Origin: Eubacteriales bacterium | GTDB taxonomy: Bacteria; Bacillota; Clostridia; Peptostreptococcales; Anaerovoracaceae | Direction: 5' to 3' | Length of the DNA stretch: 64,000 nucleotides | NCBI GenBank assembly: GCA_028872475.1 | Contig: JAQYMQ010000005.1 | Coordinates: 62,001 to 126,000 of the forward strand | Shown: piece by piece, positions 1 to 10,823 of the stretch | Position numbering within the stretch: the stretch's first letter is position 1 | How the letters are laid out: every line of letters begins with the position of its first letter | Position numbers and translations under genes: made by a program | The notes under the pieces: generated by a model | Seen by the model: the letters and a program-made list of their open reading frames with translations, nothing else | Databases searched by the model: none | What the model was told of the DNA's origin: nothing

Positions 1-34
1 TTGGTAAGAAATTTCTTGCAAGATAAATAATCAT

Positions 35-72
35 ATTAAGATAGAGGTATATAACTTCTATCTTAATTTTTA
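35..72 (+). terminator. Intrinsic terminator-like hairpin near the window edge
   Basis: ATTAAGATAGA / TCTATCTTAAT 11-bp inverted repeat followed by a T-run. Confidence 0.6.
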
Positions 73-362
73 ATAAAGATAAAATAACTGATGATAAAAT
101 AATTATTGAGACAAGTAAAACAAATAATAAGATTATATTTAAAGATATAGGTGTAACAACTAACATAGGTAAGGAGTTACAGCTTGGGTTATATCCTGAT
201 CAATCTTATTTTACACAGGATTTGGAAATGCATATAGATCATGATTTTAATATTACTTATGTACAAATAAAAGCAAAAAATAATAAAGAAAATATAGATT
301 TAGAAATTAATGCAGAAATAGAATTCAAACATTTTAATTCTGAGATTGTTATTTTGCCTTAA
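45..362 (+). pseudogene. Start-less open frame (~105 codons), possible gene remnant
   Basis: Open from after TAG at 42-44 to TAA at ~362: ...DKITDDKIIIETSKTNNKIIFKDIGVTTNIGKELQLGLYPDQSYFTQDLEMHIDHDFNITYVQIKAKNNKENIDLEINAEIEFKHFNSEIVILP*; no ATG/GTG/TTG with RBS near its 5' end. Confidence 0.35.
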
Positions 363-466
363 TATATAAATATTCAAATAAGTGCGTTTTATGCGACTAG
401 AGTAACAACGATGATTTTTAGGTATTTTATATGGTGATTATAATTGTATAGTTAGATAACACAATA

Positions 467-496
467 TAGTTTACGATATAATATTATCGTAAACTA
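467..496. repeat. Perfect 12-bp inverted repeat upstream of ruvX
   Basis: TAGTTTACGATA-TAATAT-TATCGTAAACTA. Confidence 0.8.
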
Positions 497-536
497 ATAG
501 AAGTTTAATAGATATAATAAATAAAAGGAAATAAAT

Positions 537-968
537 ATGGAAAAAAGAAAAATAGCCTTAGATGTAGGCGATAAAAGAATTGGTGTGGCTGTATCAGATT
601 TATTAGGAATCACAGCTCAAGGATATGGTGTTATTGAAAGAGTAGGGATTCGTAAAGATTGTGATAAAATAATGGATATAATAGTTAAAGAAGATTGTGA
701 TACTGTAGTAATAGGCTTAAATAAACGTCTTGATGGTCAAGATACTATACAGACAGAAAAAGTATATGAATTTAAAACAATGCTTGAAAATAAAATGAGA
801 AGCAATAAGATGCAGCATATACCAATTGTATTTCAAGATGAAAGACTTTCTACAGTGGAAGCCGAGAAAGTTTTGATATCCGGCAATGTTCGACGAGAAA
901 AAAGAAAAACAGTTATTGATATGCAAGCTGCTATAATTATAATGCAGAGATATTTAGATAGTAGGTAG
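537..968 (+). CDS. ruvX: Putative pre-16S rRNA nuclease / Holliday junction resolvase-like RuvX (YqgF)
   Basis: N-terminal ALDVGDKRIGVAVSD and QDERLSTVEAE motifs of the YqgF family. Confidence 0.93.
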   Translation: MEKRKIALDVGDKRIGVAVSDLLGITAQGYGVIERVGIRKDCDKIMDIIVKEDCDTVVIGLNKRLDGQDTIQTEKVYEFKTMLENKMRSNKMQHIPIVFQDERLSTVEAEKVLISGNVRREKRKTVIDMQAAIIIMQRYLDSR

Positions 969-986
969 TTATCAAATCTTCACATC

Positions 987-1030
987 TAACTATTCCTAAA
1001 ATCATAATTTTGGGAATAGTTATTATTATA
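987..1030 (+). terminator. Terminator after ruvX
   Basis: AACTATTCC...GGAATAGTT stem followed by T-rich tract. Confidence 0.6.
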
Positions 1031-1154
1031 TTTATCAAATAAATCATTATTCATTACTATGTATATATCTTTATGTATTCTTATATACAAAGTTATTCAT
1101 ACTTTCTATTAAATTTCTAAATTTATGGTTATTCTCTTTTTATTTTAAAATCAT

Positions 1155-1196
1155 CAAAAAAACGACGCTCTAATTTTCGTTTTAAGCGTCGTTTTT
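1155..1196. terminator. Bidirectional terminator
   Basis: AAAAACGACGCT...AGCGTCGTTTTT inverted repeat. Confidence 0.75.
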
Positions 1197-1270
1197 ACAT
1201 TACGTCGATAGATATTATCTGTAAATTCAAGTTGTAATTTATGCATAATTATAAATATTACAAATTACGA

Positions 1271-1591
1271 TTATAAGTACTTTGGTATCTTTAATTCTAT
1301 ACCATTTTTTATAGTTGAATTATTGATATCATTAATCTTTTTGATTTCATATATCATTTCTCGTATATCTGTATCTTCATTACTGTATTGTTCAGCAATT
1401 GACCATAAAGTTTCACCATCAGTAACTTTAACTATTTCAAATTGATCTTTTTCTGCACCCATAGCTATACTTTTATCAAGTTGTGAATTTAAAAATGTAA
1501 CTGTTAACATCATGCAAACAACTATAAACAATGTGAATCTAAATTTTGATTTAATTATAGTTTTCTTTTTTCTATTATATCTTGTATTCAT
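1271..1591 (-). CDS. Small membrane-anchored LysM protein, YneA-like (SOS cell-division suppressor family)
   Basis: N-terminal TM segment plus LysM-like VTDGETLWSIAEQY; three LexA-like boxes upstream. Confidence 0.75.
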   Translation of the reverse strand: MNTRYNRKKKTIIKSKFRFTLFIVVCMMLTVTFLNSQLDKSIAMGAEKDQFEIVKVTDGETLWSIAEQYSNEDTDIREMIYEIKKINDINNSTIKNGIELKIPKYL

Positions 1592-1612
1592 ATTATCACC
1601 TACTCCATCAAA

Positions 1613-1683
1613 GAACGTTTGTTCGTACCTATATATTACTAGAACATTTGTTCGTTGTCAATAGATTTATAAAACATTTGTTC
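1613..1683. promoter_or_regulatory. Three LexA-like SOS boxes
   Basis: GAACGTTTGTTC (1613-1624), GAACATTTGTTC (1642-1653), AAACATTTGTTC (1672-1683). Confidence 0.8.
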
Positions 1684-1835
1684 GTTTTTACGAAAAATAA
1701 GTCAATATATTCCTTATATTGTTAACTTTAAGGAGTCAATATGCTTACATTTTATGTATGTTTTTTATACTTTGATACACTTTTACATCACAGAATAAAA
1801 TATTATCTTATATAAAATCTCTGCTATAAATATAA

Positions 1836-1870
1836 AAAACACCCAGAATTTATTTTTTACTGAGCGTTTT
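1836..1870 (-). terminator. Terminator of nhaC (pairs as RNA on minus strand via G-U)
   Basis: Minus strand AAAACGCUCAG...CUGGGUGUUUU followed by U-run. Confidence 0.6.
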
Positions 1871-1947
1871 AATCTTTGTTAAGTAACTTTCTATATATGA
1901 TTGAAAGTCTTTTTATTTACATTAGTAAATATATTTATATGTAGTCA

Positions 1948-3510
1948 TTATGCTACGTTAGTCATAGTTTCATTCTTCATTTCTTTTTTTATAGAAATTT
2001 TATTGATAACATAAATAAGTATTATTAATACTGCTATACTACTAACTAAAGTTGCTATTAAATTAAAGCTTGTTATTGCTGATACTATATATCCTACAGC
2101 GCATGATGTAGCTACAGTAAGCGCATATGGTATCTGTGTAGATACGTGTTCAATATGGTCACAGTCCGCACCTGTTGAAGATAAAATTGTTGTATCTGAT
2201 ATAGGTGAACAATGGTCTCCAAATACTGAACCGCCTAATGTTGCAGCTAAAGCAACTGTTAATAATTTTGGATCCGGATGTGTGCCGGCTATTGAAATTA
2301 CAATAGGAATTAGTATACCAAATGTTCCCCATGCAGTACCTGTAGCAAACGATAAAAATGCTGATACAATGAATACTATTAAGGGTATAATTGCTAACGG
2401 AACATTACTTACTTCTACAAGATGTCCAACATAGTTACCTGTTGATAATAAATCTCTACATACACCAGATAAACTCCATGCCAAAACAAGAATAATAATT
2501 GCAGGAATCATTAGCTGAATACCTTCAGTAACTGATGCCATAAATCCTTTGAAAGATATTACCTTTTTAGGAACATATAGTGCAAAAGTTACAACAATAG
2601 CTCCAAAGCCTCCAAGTACTAAAGAAAGTGATGAATCACAATCTCCAAATGCTGCTGCAATCGTCTTAGTTTCTGCAAAATATTTACCGGTATAAAGCAT
2701 TGCAAGAACTGAAAAGATTATTAATGCAAGTATAGGCACGATTAAATAGGAAATCTTACCTGTAGTTTCTATTTCATCAGAATCTGTAAATTGTTTGTTA
2801 ACTGCACCTAAAACATTTTCGTTAAGTGCTCTTTCTTCTGCTTTTTTCATTGGACCATAATTAATCTTAAATACAGATATAATAATGATCATTAGTAATG
2901 TTAAAAGAGCATATAAATTAAAAGGTATTGTTGAAATAAATGCCATTATTTCACTATCAAATATTGCTGCTCCTGCAAGAGTAGATCCTACCGCTGCTGC
3001 CCAAGATGATATAGGTGATATGATACATACAGGTGCTGCTGTTGAGTCAATTAAGTAAGCTAATTTAGCTCTAGAAATTCTGTATCTATCTGTAATAGGT
3101 TTCATAACTGTACCAACTGTTAAACAGTTAAAATAATCATCAATAAATATTATGATACCTAATAATGATGTAGCTAGCTGTGCAACTGTTCTATTTTTGA
3201 TTTTAGTTGTTGCCCATTTACCATATGCTTCCGCACCTCCGGAACTTGTTACTAAGACTACTATTACCCCTAAGAATGATAAGAATAATATCATCATCGC
3301 ATTTCCACCGATTTTATTACCCATCAGTTGAAATAGTGTTGTAATCGCTCCAATAAAGCCTAAATCACTACTAAATGCATATGTAAATACTCCAAATATT
3401 GTTCCAATAAATAAAGATGAAATAACCTCTTTAGTAATTAGAGCAAGTCCAATAGCTATTATCGGTGGTAATATCGATAAAAAGCCAACATTAATTGCTT
3501 CAAATTCCAA
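1948..3510 (-). CDS. Na+/H+ antiporter NhaC family protein
   Basis: Multi-TM protein with NhaC-family segments (GGSVFGDHCSPISDTTILSSTGADCDHIEHV). Confidence 0.9.
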   Translation of the reverse strand: MEFEAINVGFLSILPPIIAIGLALITKEVISSLFIGTIFGVFTYAFSSDLGFIGAITTLFQLMGNKIGGNAMMILFLSFLGVIVVLVTSSGGAEAYGKWATTKIKNRTVAQLATSLLGIIIFIDDYFNCLTVGTVMKPITDRYRISRAKLAYLIDSTAAPVCIISPISSWAAAVGSTLAGAAIFDSEIMAFISTIPFNLYALLTLLMIIIISVFKINYGPMKKAEERALNENVLGAVNKQFTDSDEIETTGKISYLIVPILALIIFSVLAMLYTGKYFAETKTIAAAFGDCDSSLSLVLGGFGAIVVTFALYVPKKVISFKGFMASVTEGIQLMIPAIIILVLAWSLSGVCRDLLSTGNYVGHLVEVSNVPLAIIPLIVFIVSAFLSFATGTAWGTFGILIPIVISIAGTHPDPKLLTVALAATLGGSVFGDHCSPISDTTILSSTGADCDHIEHVSTQIPYALTVATSCAVGYIVSAITSFNLIATLVSSIAVLIILIYVINKISIKKEMKNETMTNVA

Positions 3511-3590
3511 TTGATAACTCCTTTCAAAAGTTAAAATATAATAATACTCATACCATTATATAATACACCATTTATATAAATATTGATATA

Positions 3591-5135
3591 TTAAATAAAA
3601 TCTTCCATTTTCCATTTTTTTGTGTACATTTCTTCAATAAACGTAATATCATGTGAAACCATCAAAATACCACCATTATAATCTAAAATTGCTCTCTTTA
3701 ATTCTTCTTGAGCGTCAACATCCAAATGATTTGTAGGTTCATCCATAAATAATATATTAGTCTCTTTATTCATGATCTTACACAATCTAACCTTTGCTTG
3801 TTCCCCACCACTTAAAACTGTTATTTTAGATTCTATTAATTTTTTTGTTAGACCACACCTAGCTAGAGCCGATCTAATTTCATGCTGATTCCACGTAGGG
3901 AAAGCTTCCCACATTTCTTCAATAGTACTATTGTTTGATGAATAATTTTCTTCCTGTGCGAAGTATCCTATATGTAGATTTTGTCCATTGTGAATTTTAC
4001 CTGAATATGGAGGAATAATTCCTAAAAGTGTTTTAATTAATGTAGTTTTACCCAGTCCGTTAGCACCAGATAGTAGTACTCTGTCCCCTCTTTCCATCCT
4101 TAAATTAAGAGGTTTAGATAAAGGTTTATCATATCCTATAACTAAATTTTCTGTTTCAAAAATTACCTTCGATGTTGCTCCTGTACCTTTAAACTCAAAT
4201 TCAGGCTTCGGTTTTTCGTGCATTAATTCAATAACTTCCATTTTATCCAGTTTTTTTTGCCTACTCATTGCCATATTTCTTGTAGAAACACGAGCTTTAT
4301 TTCTGCTTACAAAGTCCTGTAAATCAGCAATTTCCTGTTGTTGTCTCTTATATGCAGCTTCTAATTGTAATTTTTTTGCTTCATATACTCTCTGAAAATT
4401 ATCGTAATTACCAGGATATCTATTTAACTCTGCATTTTCAACATGCCATATCAAGTTAATGACAGAATCCAAGAATTGAATATCATGAGAAATTAATACA
4501 AAAGCATTTTCATAGTTCTGTAAAAAACGTCTAAGCCATTCAATTTGATTTATATCTAAATGATTTGTTGGTTCGTCCAAAAGAAGTATATCTGGCTTTT
4601 GTAGAAGCATTTTGGCGAGTAGTACCTTTGATCTTTGACCACCTGACAAAGTATCGACTTTATTGTCCAAACCAAATTCTGATACTCCCATTCCATTAGC
4701 AATTTCTTCTACTTTTGCATTTATTAAGTAAAAATCGTGTTGTTCTAATAAATCTTGTAAATCACCAATTTCTTCTAACATAGAATTAATTTCTTCTTCT
4801 GATAAATCTGCCATTTGCATATACATATCATTAATTTTTGCTTCTATGTCAAATAAATATTCAAAAGCGTCTTCTAATACATTTCGAATTGTCTTTTCCG
4901 GATCCAAGTCGGCATGTTGATCCAGATATCCCACTTGCACATGCTTGGACCATTTTATATCCCCTTCATCAGGTTGCAATTTACCTGTTATTATTTTTAT
5001 AAAAGATGATTTTCCTTCGCCATTAGCTCCTACAAGTCCAATATGTTCCCCTTTTTGAATTCTAAAATTCACATCTTTAAGGAGTTCTCTACCACCAAAA
5101 TTATGACTTAAATTATTTACCGTTAAAATGCTCAT
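3591..5135 (-). CDS. ABC-F family ATP-binding cassette protein
   Basis: Two ABC domains (GANGEGKSS; LSGGQRSKVLLAKMLL; LSGGEQAKVRLCKIM), no TMs; start set at MSILTVNN. Confidence 0.92.
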   Translation of the reverse strand: MSILTVNNLSHNFGGRELLKDVNFRIQKGEHIGLVGANGEGKSSFIKIITGKLQPDEGDIKWSKHVQVGYLDQHADLDPEKTIRNVLEDAFEYLFDIEAKINDMYMQMADLSEEEINSMLEEIGDLQDLLEQHDFYLINAKVEEIANGMGVSEFGLDNKVDTLSGGQRSKVLLAKMLLQKPDILLLDEPTNHLDINQIEWLRRFLQNYENAFVLISHDIQFLDSVINLIWHVENAELNRYPGNYDNFQRVYEAKKLQLEAAYKRQQQEIADLQDFVSRNKARVSTRNMAMSRQKKLDKMEVIELMHEKPKPEFEFKGTGATSKVIFETENLVIGYDKPLSKPLNLRMERGDRVLLSGANGLGKTTLIKTLLGIIPPYSGKIHNGQNLHIGYFAQEENYSSNNSTIEEMWEAFPTWNQHEIRSALARCGLTKKLIESKITVLSGGEQAKVRLCKIMNKETNILFMDEPTNHLDVDAQEELKRAILDYNGGILMVSHDITFIEEMYTKKWKMEDFI

Positions 5136-5157
5136 TAATACCTCCATATTATTTGCA

Positions 5158-6318
5158 TTATACAAACTCACACATTATACTATTTGATTTTATAATTCCT
5201 TCTTGCGTCAATCTCAATACGTCTTTATCCATTAATAGATAGCCATTTTCTATCTGTTCTTTAATAAAATCTAATTTATCTTGATAATGCTCCCAAAATT
5301 TTACATTAAACATTTTTTCAAATTCTTTTAAATTAATACCTTCATTTTTTCTTAACGCTGTAAAAGTATATATACTTATAGCATCATCTATATCTTCTTT
5401 TTTTAATTTATTAAAATAGTTTTTCTCTTTCGTATAATTAATAGATGCTATCCACGAGTATATATCAGTGTCATTTTTGTATCTATAGCCTGACAAAAAT
5501 GAACTGGCACCTATACCAAAACCAATAAAATCTTCATAATTCCAATATTTTAGATTGTGTCTTGAATAAGTATTATTTTTAGAATAATTTGAAATTTCAT
5601 ACTGTATATATCCATTTTCTTCTAAAAATTTTGATAATAAATAAAATTCTTCGTCAATAAACCTTTCATCATGAAATGCATATTTTTCATATTTATAATC
5701 ATTGTAAAATTGTGTATTATCTTCAATTTGTAAGCTATATGCTGATATATGATTGATGCCTGTAGCAATAAGTTCTTTTACTGTTTTGATTAGCGAATCT
5801 TTAGTTTGTTCTGGAACACCAAATATAATATCAGCACTGATGTTTGTAAAACAAGCCTCTTTGGCTGATCGGATTGTAGATAATGCAGTACTTCGATTAT
5901 GTAATCTGCCCATTATTTCTAATTCATTATCGTGTAAACTTTGGACACCTATACTTAGCCTATTCACACCTATATTATAATAAAATTGTAATTTTGATTT
6001 TATGACAGAATGAGGATTTACTTCTATTGTGACTTCTACATCATTAGAAATTGTAAATTTTTCATATAATTTATCTACTATTTTTTTAATATATCTTTCA
6101 TCAATACAACTTGGTGTTCCACCGCCAATATAAATTGAGTTTACTATAAATTTTTCTGGTAACCATTGTGAACGATACTCTATCTCTTTTATTAAATTGT
6201 CAACGTATTCTTCATGATCAATTTGCTGATTATTAGGACTAAAAGAAAGAAAGCTGCAATAATTGCACTTTCTTTCACAATAAGGTATATGTATATAAAT
6301 GCCTAAATTTTTAATCAT
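5158..6318 (-). CDS. hemW: Radical SAM HemW-like protein (coproporphyrinogen III oxidase-like)
   Basis: YIHIPYCERKCNYCSFLS, IYIGGGTPS; adjacent to lepA. Confidence 0.9.
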   Translation of the reverse strand: MIKNLGIYIHIPYCERKCNYCSFLSFSPNNQQIDHEEYVDNLIKEIEYRSQWLPEKFIVNSIYIGGGTPSCIDERYIKKIVDKLYEKFTISNDVEVTIEVNPHSVIKSKLQFYYNIGVNRLSIGVQSLHDNELEIMGRLHNRSTALSTIRSAKEACFTNISADIIFGVPEQTKDSLIKTVKELIATGINHISAYSLQIEDNTQFYNDYKYEKYAFHDERFIDEEFYLLSKFLEENGYIQYEISNYSKNNTYSRHNLKYWNYEDFIGFGIGASSFLSGYRYKNDTDIYSWIASINYTKEKNYFNKLKKEDIDDAISIYTFTALRKNEGINLKEFEKMFNVKFWEHYQDKLDFIKEQIENGYLLMDKDVLRLTQEGIIKSNSIMCEFV

Positions 6319-6390
6319 AATTAATTATATCTAACATATCTGCATTATGTTGTCTATGGAATGAACTAATACATAAATAATTCTTCAAAC

Positions 6391-8202
6391 TTACTTATTA
6401 TCATCATACTTTAGTACTGCAGTAAAAGCTTCCTGTGGTACTTCTACCTTACCAAATTGACGCATTCTTTTCTTACCTTCTTTTTGTTTTTCTAGAAGTT
6501 TCTTTTTACGTGAAATGTCTCCACCATAACACTTAGCAATTACGTCTTTTCTATAAGCTCTTACTGTACTTCTTGCAATGATTTTACTGCCAATCGCTGC
6601 TTGAATAGGAACTTCAAACTGGTGCATTGGAATAACTTCTTTTAGTTTTTCACAGATAAATTTTCCTCTGGAATAAGCCTTAGATTCATGTACTATCATA
6701 GAGAAGGCGTCAACTAAATCTTTATTTAATAACACGTCCATTTTAACCAATTTAGAACGTTCATATCTGATAAATTCGTAATCTAAAGACCCATATCCTC
6801 TAGTTTTAGACTTGAGTTCATCGAAGAAATCATAAATTACTTCATTTAAAGGTAATTCGTAGTGTAGTTGAACTCTTTTTTCTGCAATATATTCCATATT
6901 CATCATCTTACCACGACGTTCTTGGCATATTTCCATTATATTCCCAACATATTCCTTTGGAATCATTATATCGGCTTTCACAATTGGTTCCTCAATATGA
7001 CGAATTAATGTTAAATCAGGTAAATTACTTGGATTTTGTACCATTAACTCAGTGCCATCATTCATAATAACTTTATAAATAACACTTGGCGAAGTAGTAA
7101 TTACAGCAACGTTGAACTCTCTTTCGAGACGTTCCACTATAATTTCCATGTGTAATAGACCTAAAAAACCACATCTAAAACCAAAACCTAAAGCTTGAGA
7201 TGTTTCTGGCTCAAAGTTAAATGCTGCATCATTAATCTGTAATTTTTCTAATGCATCCTTAACATTTTCATACTTTTCTCCTTCAGCTGGATAGATACCA
7301 CAATATACCATTGATTGTGCCTTTTTATAGCCTTCTAACGGCTCTTCTGTTGGATTATCAGCTAAAGTAATAGTGTCACCTACCCTTGCGTCTCTAACTT
7401 CCTTAATGCTCGCAGAAATATATCCAACTTCACCAGCCTTTAATTCTTTACATGGTGTTGCTGTAGGAGTATAATAACCAACTTCCGTTACGTCATAAAC
7501 TTTATTTGTATTCATAAGTTTTATAGTATCACCAGCTCTAACTTTACCGTCAAATATTCTTGCATATATTAAAACACCCTTATAATTGTCATAATATGAA
7601 TCAAATATCAATGCCTTTAATTTTTTATTAATATCTCCGGTTGGTGGTGGAATGACTTCTATAATTTTTTCTAATAAAACATCAATACCCATACCGTCTT
7701 TAGCTGAAACTAATGGTGCATCCTCTGCGTCTATACCAATAACATCCTCAATTTCTTCTTTTACTTCATCTGGTCTAGAACTTGGTAAATCTATTTTGTT
7801 TAAACAAGGTAAGATTTCTAGGTCTTCATCTAATGCTAAGTACACATTTGCTAATGTCTGAGCCTCGACACCTTGTGTTGAATCTACAACTAAAACAGCG
7901 CCTTCACATGCAGCTAAAGACCGTGAGACCTCATATGTAAAGTCAACATGTCCTGGTGTATCTATTAAATTAAATATATATTTTTGCCCGTTATTTGCTT
8001 CATATGTCAATCTACTTGTCTGAAGCTTAATAGTAATACCCCTTTCACGTTCTAAATCCATGTTGTCTAAAAACTGTGACTTCATTTCTCTTTCTGATAC
8101 ACAGCCTGTTTTTTCAAGGATTCTATCTGCTAAAGTAGATTTTCCATGATCGATATGTGCTATAATACTAAAGTTTCTGATATTTTCTTGATATTTATTC
8201 AT
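6391..8202 (-). CDS. lepA: Elongation factor 4 (LepA)
   Basis: [23 protein letters not shown], full-length 603 aa. Confidence 0.98.
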   Translation of the reverse strand: MNKYQENIRNFSIIAHIDHGKSTLADRILEKTGCVSEREMKSQFLDNMDLERERGITIKLQTSRLTYEANNGQKYIFNLIDTPGHVDFTYEVSRSLAACEGAVLVVDSTQGVEAQTLANVYLALDEDLEILPCLNKIDLPSSRPDEVKEEIEDVIGIDAEDAPLVSAKDGMGIDVLLEKIIEVIPPPTGDINKKLKALIFDSYYDNYKGVLIYARIFDGKVRAGDTIKLMNTNKVYDVTEVGYYTPTATPCKELKAGEVGYISASIKEVRDARVGDTITLADNPTEEPLEGYKKAQSMVYCGIYPAEGEKYENVKDALEKLQINDAAFNFEPETSQALGFGFRCGFLGLLHMEIIVERLEREFNVAVITTSPSVIYKVIMNDGTELMVQNPSNLPDLTLIRHIEEPIVKADIMIPKEYVGNIMEICQERRGKMMNMEYIAEKRVQLHYELPLNEVIYDFFDELKSKTRGYGSLDYEFIRYERSKLVKMDVLLNKDLVDAFSMIVHESKAYSRGKFICEKLKEVIPMHQFEVPIQAAIGSKIIARSTVRAYRKDVIAKCYGGDISRKKKLLEKQKEGKKRMRQFGKVEVPQEAFTAVLKYDDNK

Positions 8203-8347
8203 CTAATGTCCTCATAGTTTATATTGGTTGTAAATCTAAGAAATATATTATAATTCTAACTGAATTTATACTTGATTTCAATCAAAAATAAGTATATACT
8301 ATTTAAAGCGTAATTTTGCAAATAATATTAAGAAAGTGGGGTAAATT

Positions 8348-8611
8348 ATGGCAAATATTAAATCCGCAAAGAAAAGAATTAAGGTTATTGACAAGAAAAC
8401 AGCAAGAAACAAAAGAATTAAAAATCATGTTAAACAGGTTGTTAGAGAATTTGAAGATGCTCTAGTAGCTGAAGATATGACATTAGCTCAGGAAAAACTT
8501 GTTTTAGCAGAAAAGAAGCTAAATCAAGCTGCAGCTAAAGGTGTATTCCACAAAAAAACTGTTTCAAGAAAGATTTCACGTTTAAACCTAAAATTCAACA
8601 AAGAAAAATAA
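8348..8611 (+). CDS. rpsT: 30S ribosomal protein S20
   Basis: MANIKSAKKRIKVIDKKTARNKRIKNHVK; divergent from lepA. Confidence 0.97.
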   Translation: MANIKSAKKRIKVIDKKTARNKRIKNHVKQVVREFEDALVAEDMTLAQEKLVLAEKKLNQAAAKGVFHKKTVSRKISRLNLKFNKEK

Positions 8612-8662
8612 AACTCATCCGTCCCCACCAGTGTATAAGTTAAATACACACATGAGTAATCA

Positions 8663-8694
8663 AAACCAGCAAGTGTCTCAGCTGGTTTTTTATT
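8663..8694 (+). terminator. Terminator after rpsT
   Basis: AAAACCAGC...GCTGGTTTTTTATT. Confidence 0.8.
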
Positions 8695-8743
8695 GCAAGA
8701 AAAAAAACACTTTTATGTGGGTTAGATTATTGTATAACAGCAA

Positions 8744-8764
8744 ACCCCACGTTTTACGTGGGGA
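8744..8764 (-). terminator. Hairpin downstream of the licD cluster, probable terminator
   Basis: CCCCACG-TTTTA-CGTGGGG stem-loop. Confidence 0.55.
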
Positions 8765-8787
8765 TATTTATTTTATATATATCGTTT

Positions 8788-9636
8788 TTAATTATTTTTG
8801 AAATATTCTCTTATAATTTCTGGATTTTTTACGTAATATTTATAAGACCTATTTAAATCTATAAAACCATGATGAATTATTCTATCCTCTTTTTTGGGAA
8901 TTTCCATATAATTTCCAAATTGTTTTGTTAAATAAGCATCAGTTTCACTTGGTACAAATATTGTTGTATCTTCAAATTCAACTTCTTTTCTTTTATCAAA
9001 CCAACATTTTTTTGATGTCCAATTTTCAAAATGAAAAAAACCTACATCCATTACATAGCTAGCCTTCTTAAATGAATGTTTTTTTACTAATTCTAATTGT
9101 TTTCTCATATAAAAGTTTGTATCTCTATTTTTTAAAATAAAGTTCTTTATCATTTTTTGTAAAAATACAAAGTGACTACCCAAGTAATCTTCACGATAAT
9201 ACAAATCTAAATACATTGATTTCCATATACGTGCATAAAATAATTTTCTAGCCAATATATTTTTTGGAACTCCACAAATCGGAATAATATCTATCCAAAC
9301 GCCAGACCATGAATCTTCATATTTTAAAAATGCTTTTTCAATAAAAGTTGTTCGTTTGTCAATAATTTTTACCATAAGATGGGGAAAATGTGATCTTTCA
9401 AAAGGAGAATAAATCTCAAGATATTCCGGAAGCTCTTTCTTTGCAACTTCCAGAAATCTGTCGAATTCTTCAATGGGAATATCAATATCCATATCATCAT
9501 CCCATGGGATAAAACCTTTGTGCCTAATTGCACCTAAACAAGTCCCACTGCTTCCGTAGTATGTAATATGGTTTTTATCACAGACTTTCTTAATTTCTTT
9601 ATATATATCTAAAATGCACTTCTGCACATCGTTCAT
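8788..9636 (-). CDS. LicD family phosphotransferase (copy 1)
   Basis: YYGSSGTCLGAIRHKGFIPWDDDMDIDIP LicD motif. Confidence 0.93.
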   Translation of the reverse strand: MNDVQKCILDIYKEIKKVCDKNHITYYGSSGTCLGAIRHKGFIPWDDDMDIDIPIEEFDRFLEVAKKELPEYLEIYSPFERSHFPHLMVKIIDKRTTFIEKAFLKYEDSWSGVWIDIIPICGVPKNILARKLFYARIWKSMYLDLYYREDYLGSHFVFLQKMIKNFILKNRDTNFYMRKQLELVKKHSFKKASYVMDVGFFHFENWTSKKCWFDKRKEVEFEDTTIFVPSETDAYLTKQFGNYMEIPKKEDRIIHHGFIDLNRSYKYYVKNPEIIREYFKNN

Positions 9637-9655
9637 TAAGCTTCCTCCAAGAGTA

Positions 9656-10808
9656 CTATTTAATCATAAATACATATTTTTTAATCGGTTTGATATAGGA
9701 TAAAACATATATAAACGCTACACTTATCCCTACAGATAATCCCTCATACAAAACAAGGTTAATAATACCTGAGTGTGCAAACTCTCCAATGTTAAATCTA
9801 ATGAATTCCATTACAATTATATGAACAAAATATATAGCAAATGAAATTCTTGATATATAGGTTACGGTCTTTCTGCAATGTTTGATCTCATTCCCGAAAC
9901 GTCTGATAAGTTCAAATGCCAACAAGGAAATAAGCACCGTTGGGATATGATAGTAACTAATGTCATAGTATGATTTGTGCTGTCCGTACCAAATCGTGTA
10001 CATAATATATAATGCAAATATTACTGCTAAAGATACAATTAAAACCTGTGATTTAAACCTTTCCATGTACTTATTATTTATAAGATAACCAATTATCACA
10101 TAAGGCAAATACACCGAAAATATATCAGTGTAAGAAATGTGAAAATTAATTAGTCCGCTATATCCAATACTTTCTAAAATATCATTAATATCAGGAATCA
10201 GCATTGCACTGACTAATACTAAAACTGTCGGAACAGCAAAAGCCCTAACTGACAACTTTTGTATTCCTAAGCTTACAAAGGGTAATACCGTATACAAACC
10301 CAAAATAACAGGTATGTACCAAAGGTTACCGTAAGTATAAGTTTGGTCAAATAGCATGGTTCTAATCATATATTCAATTTTATGACCAAATCCATGAATC
10401 TCTTCATAACTGGGAATCTTAGTTAAAACTATAACCCAATACATTATTAATAGCCAAATTTCAGAGGTTAGTTATAAGGATTCCAAGATAGTTATGCTTA
10501 TAAAATTTTTTAACATCCTTATAAGTTTCAAACTTTTTATTTAAAATTAAAGCACCTGTTATCATCAAAAATACAGGGACTCCCATCCTGCTAAACAAGT
10601 ATAAAGCAACTTCAATTATTGCATCAAGATTAAGTCCTTCTTTTCCTGCCAATGCAATGTTACTGTCTACAGATAGGGTTCTATAAATAGCGTGATTCAT
10701 AGAAATTGATATTATTGCAAAAACTCTGGCAACATCCAGCCATATTACCCTATCTTTTTTATTTAACGTAGGTGCGACATTTTCTACCATTAATTTCTTA
10801 CTCCACAC
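9656..10808 (-). pseudogene. Acyltransferase family 3 protein split by a frameshift (ORFs 10461..10808 and 9656..10444)
   Basis: N-terminal WLDVARVFAIISISMNHA typical of Acyl_transf_3; frame broken at 10467-10474 by TAACTAAC; removing one TAAC gives ...GILITSEIWLLIMYWVIV... Confidence 0.8.
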
Positions 10809-10823
10809 AAATATAACAACTAG

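Noticed and set aside
1-30. Possible C-terminus of an upstream gene (frames ending at 24-26 or 28-30)
   Set aside because: Too short to identify the frame or product.
8741-8764. CCCCACG...CGTGGGG hairpin considered as a CRISPR-like repeat
   Set aside because: Single occurrence, no spacer periodicity; reads as a terminator of the licD cluster.
9656-10808. Programmed ribosomal frameshift as explanation for the split acyltransferase
   Set aside because: No slippery heptamer at the junction; an exact TAAC tandem duplication explains it more simply.
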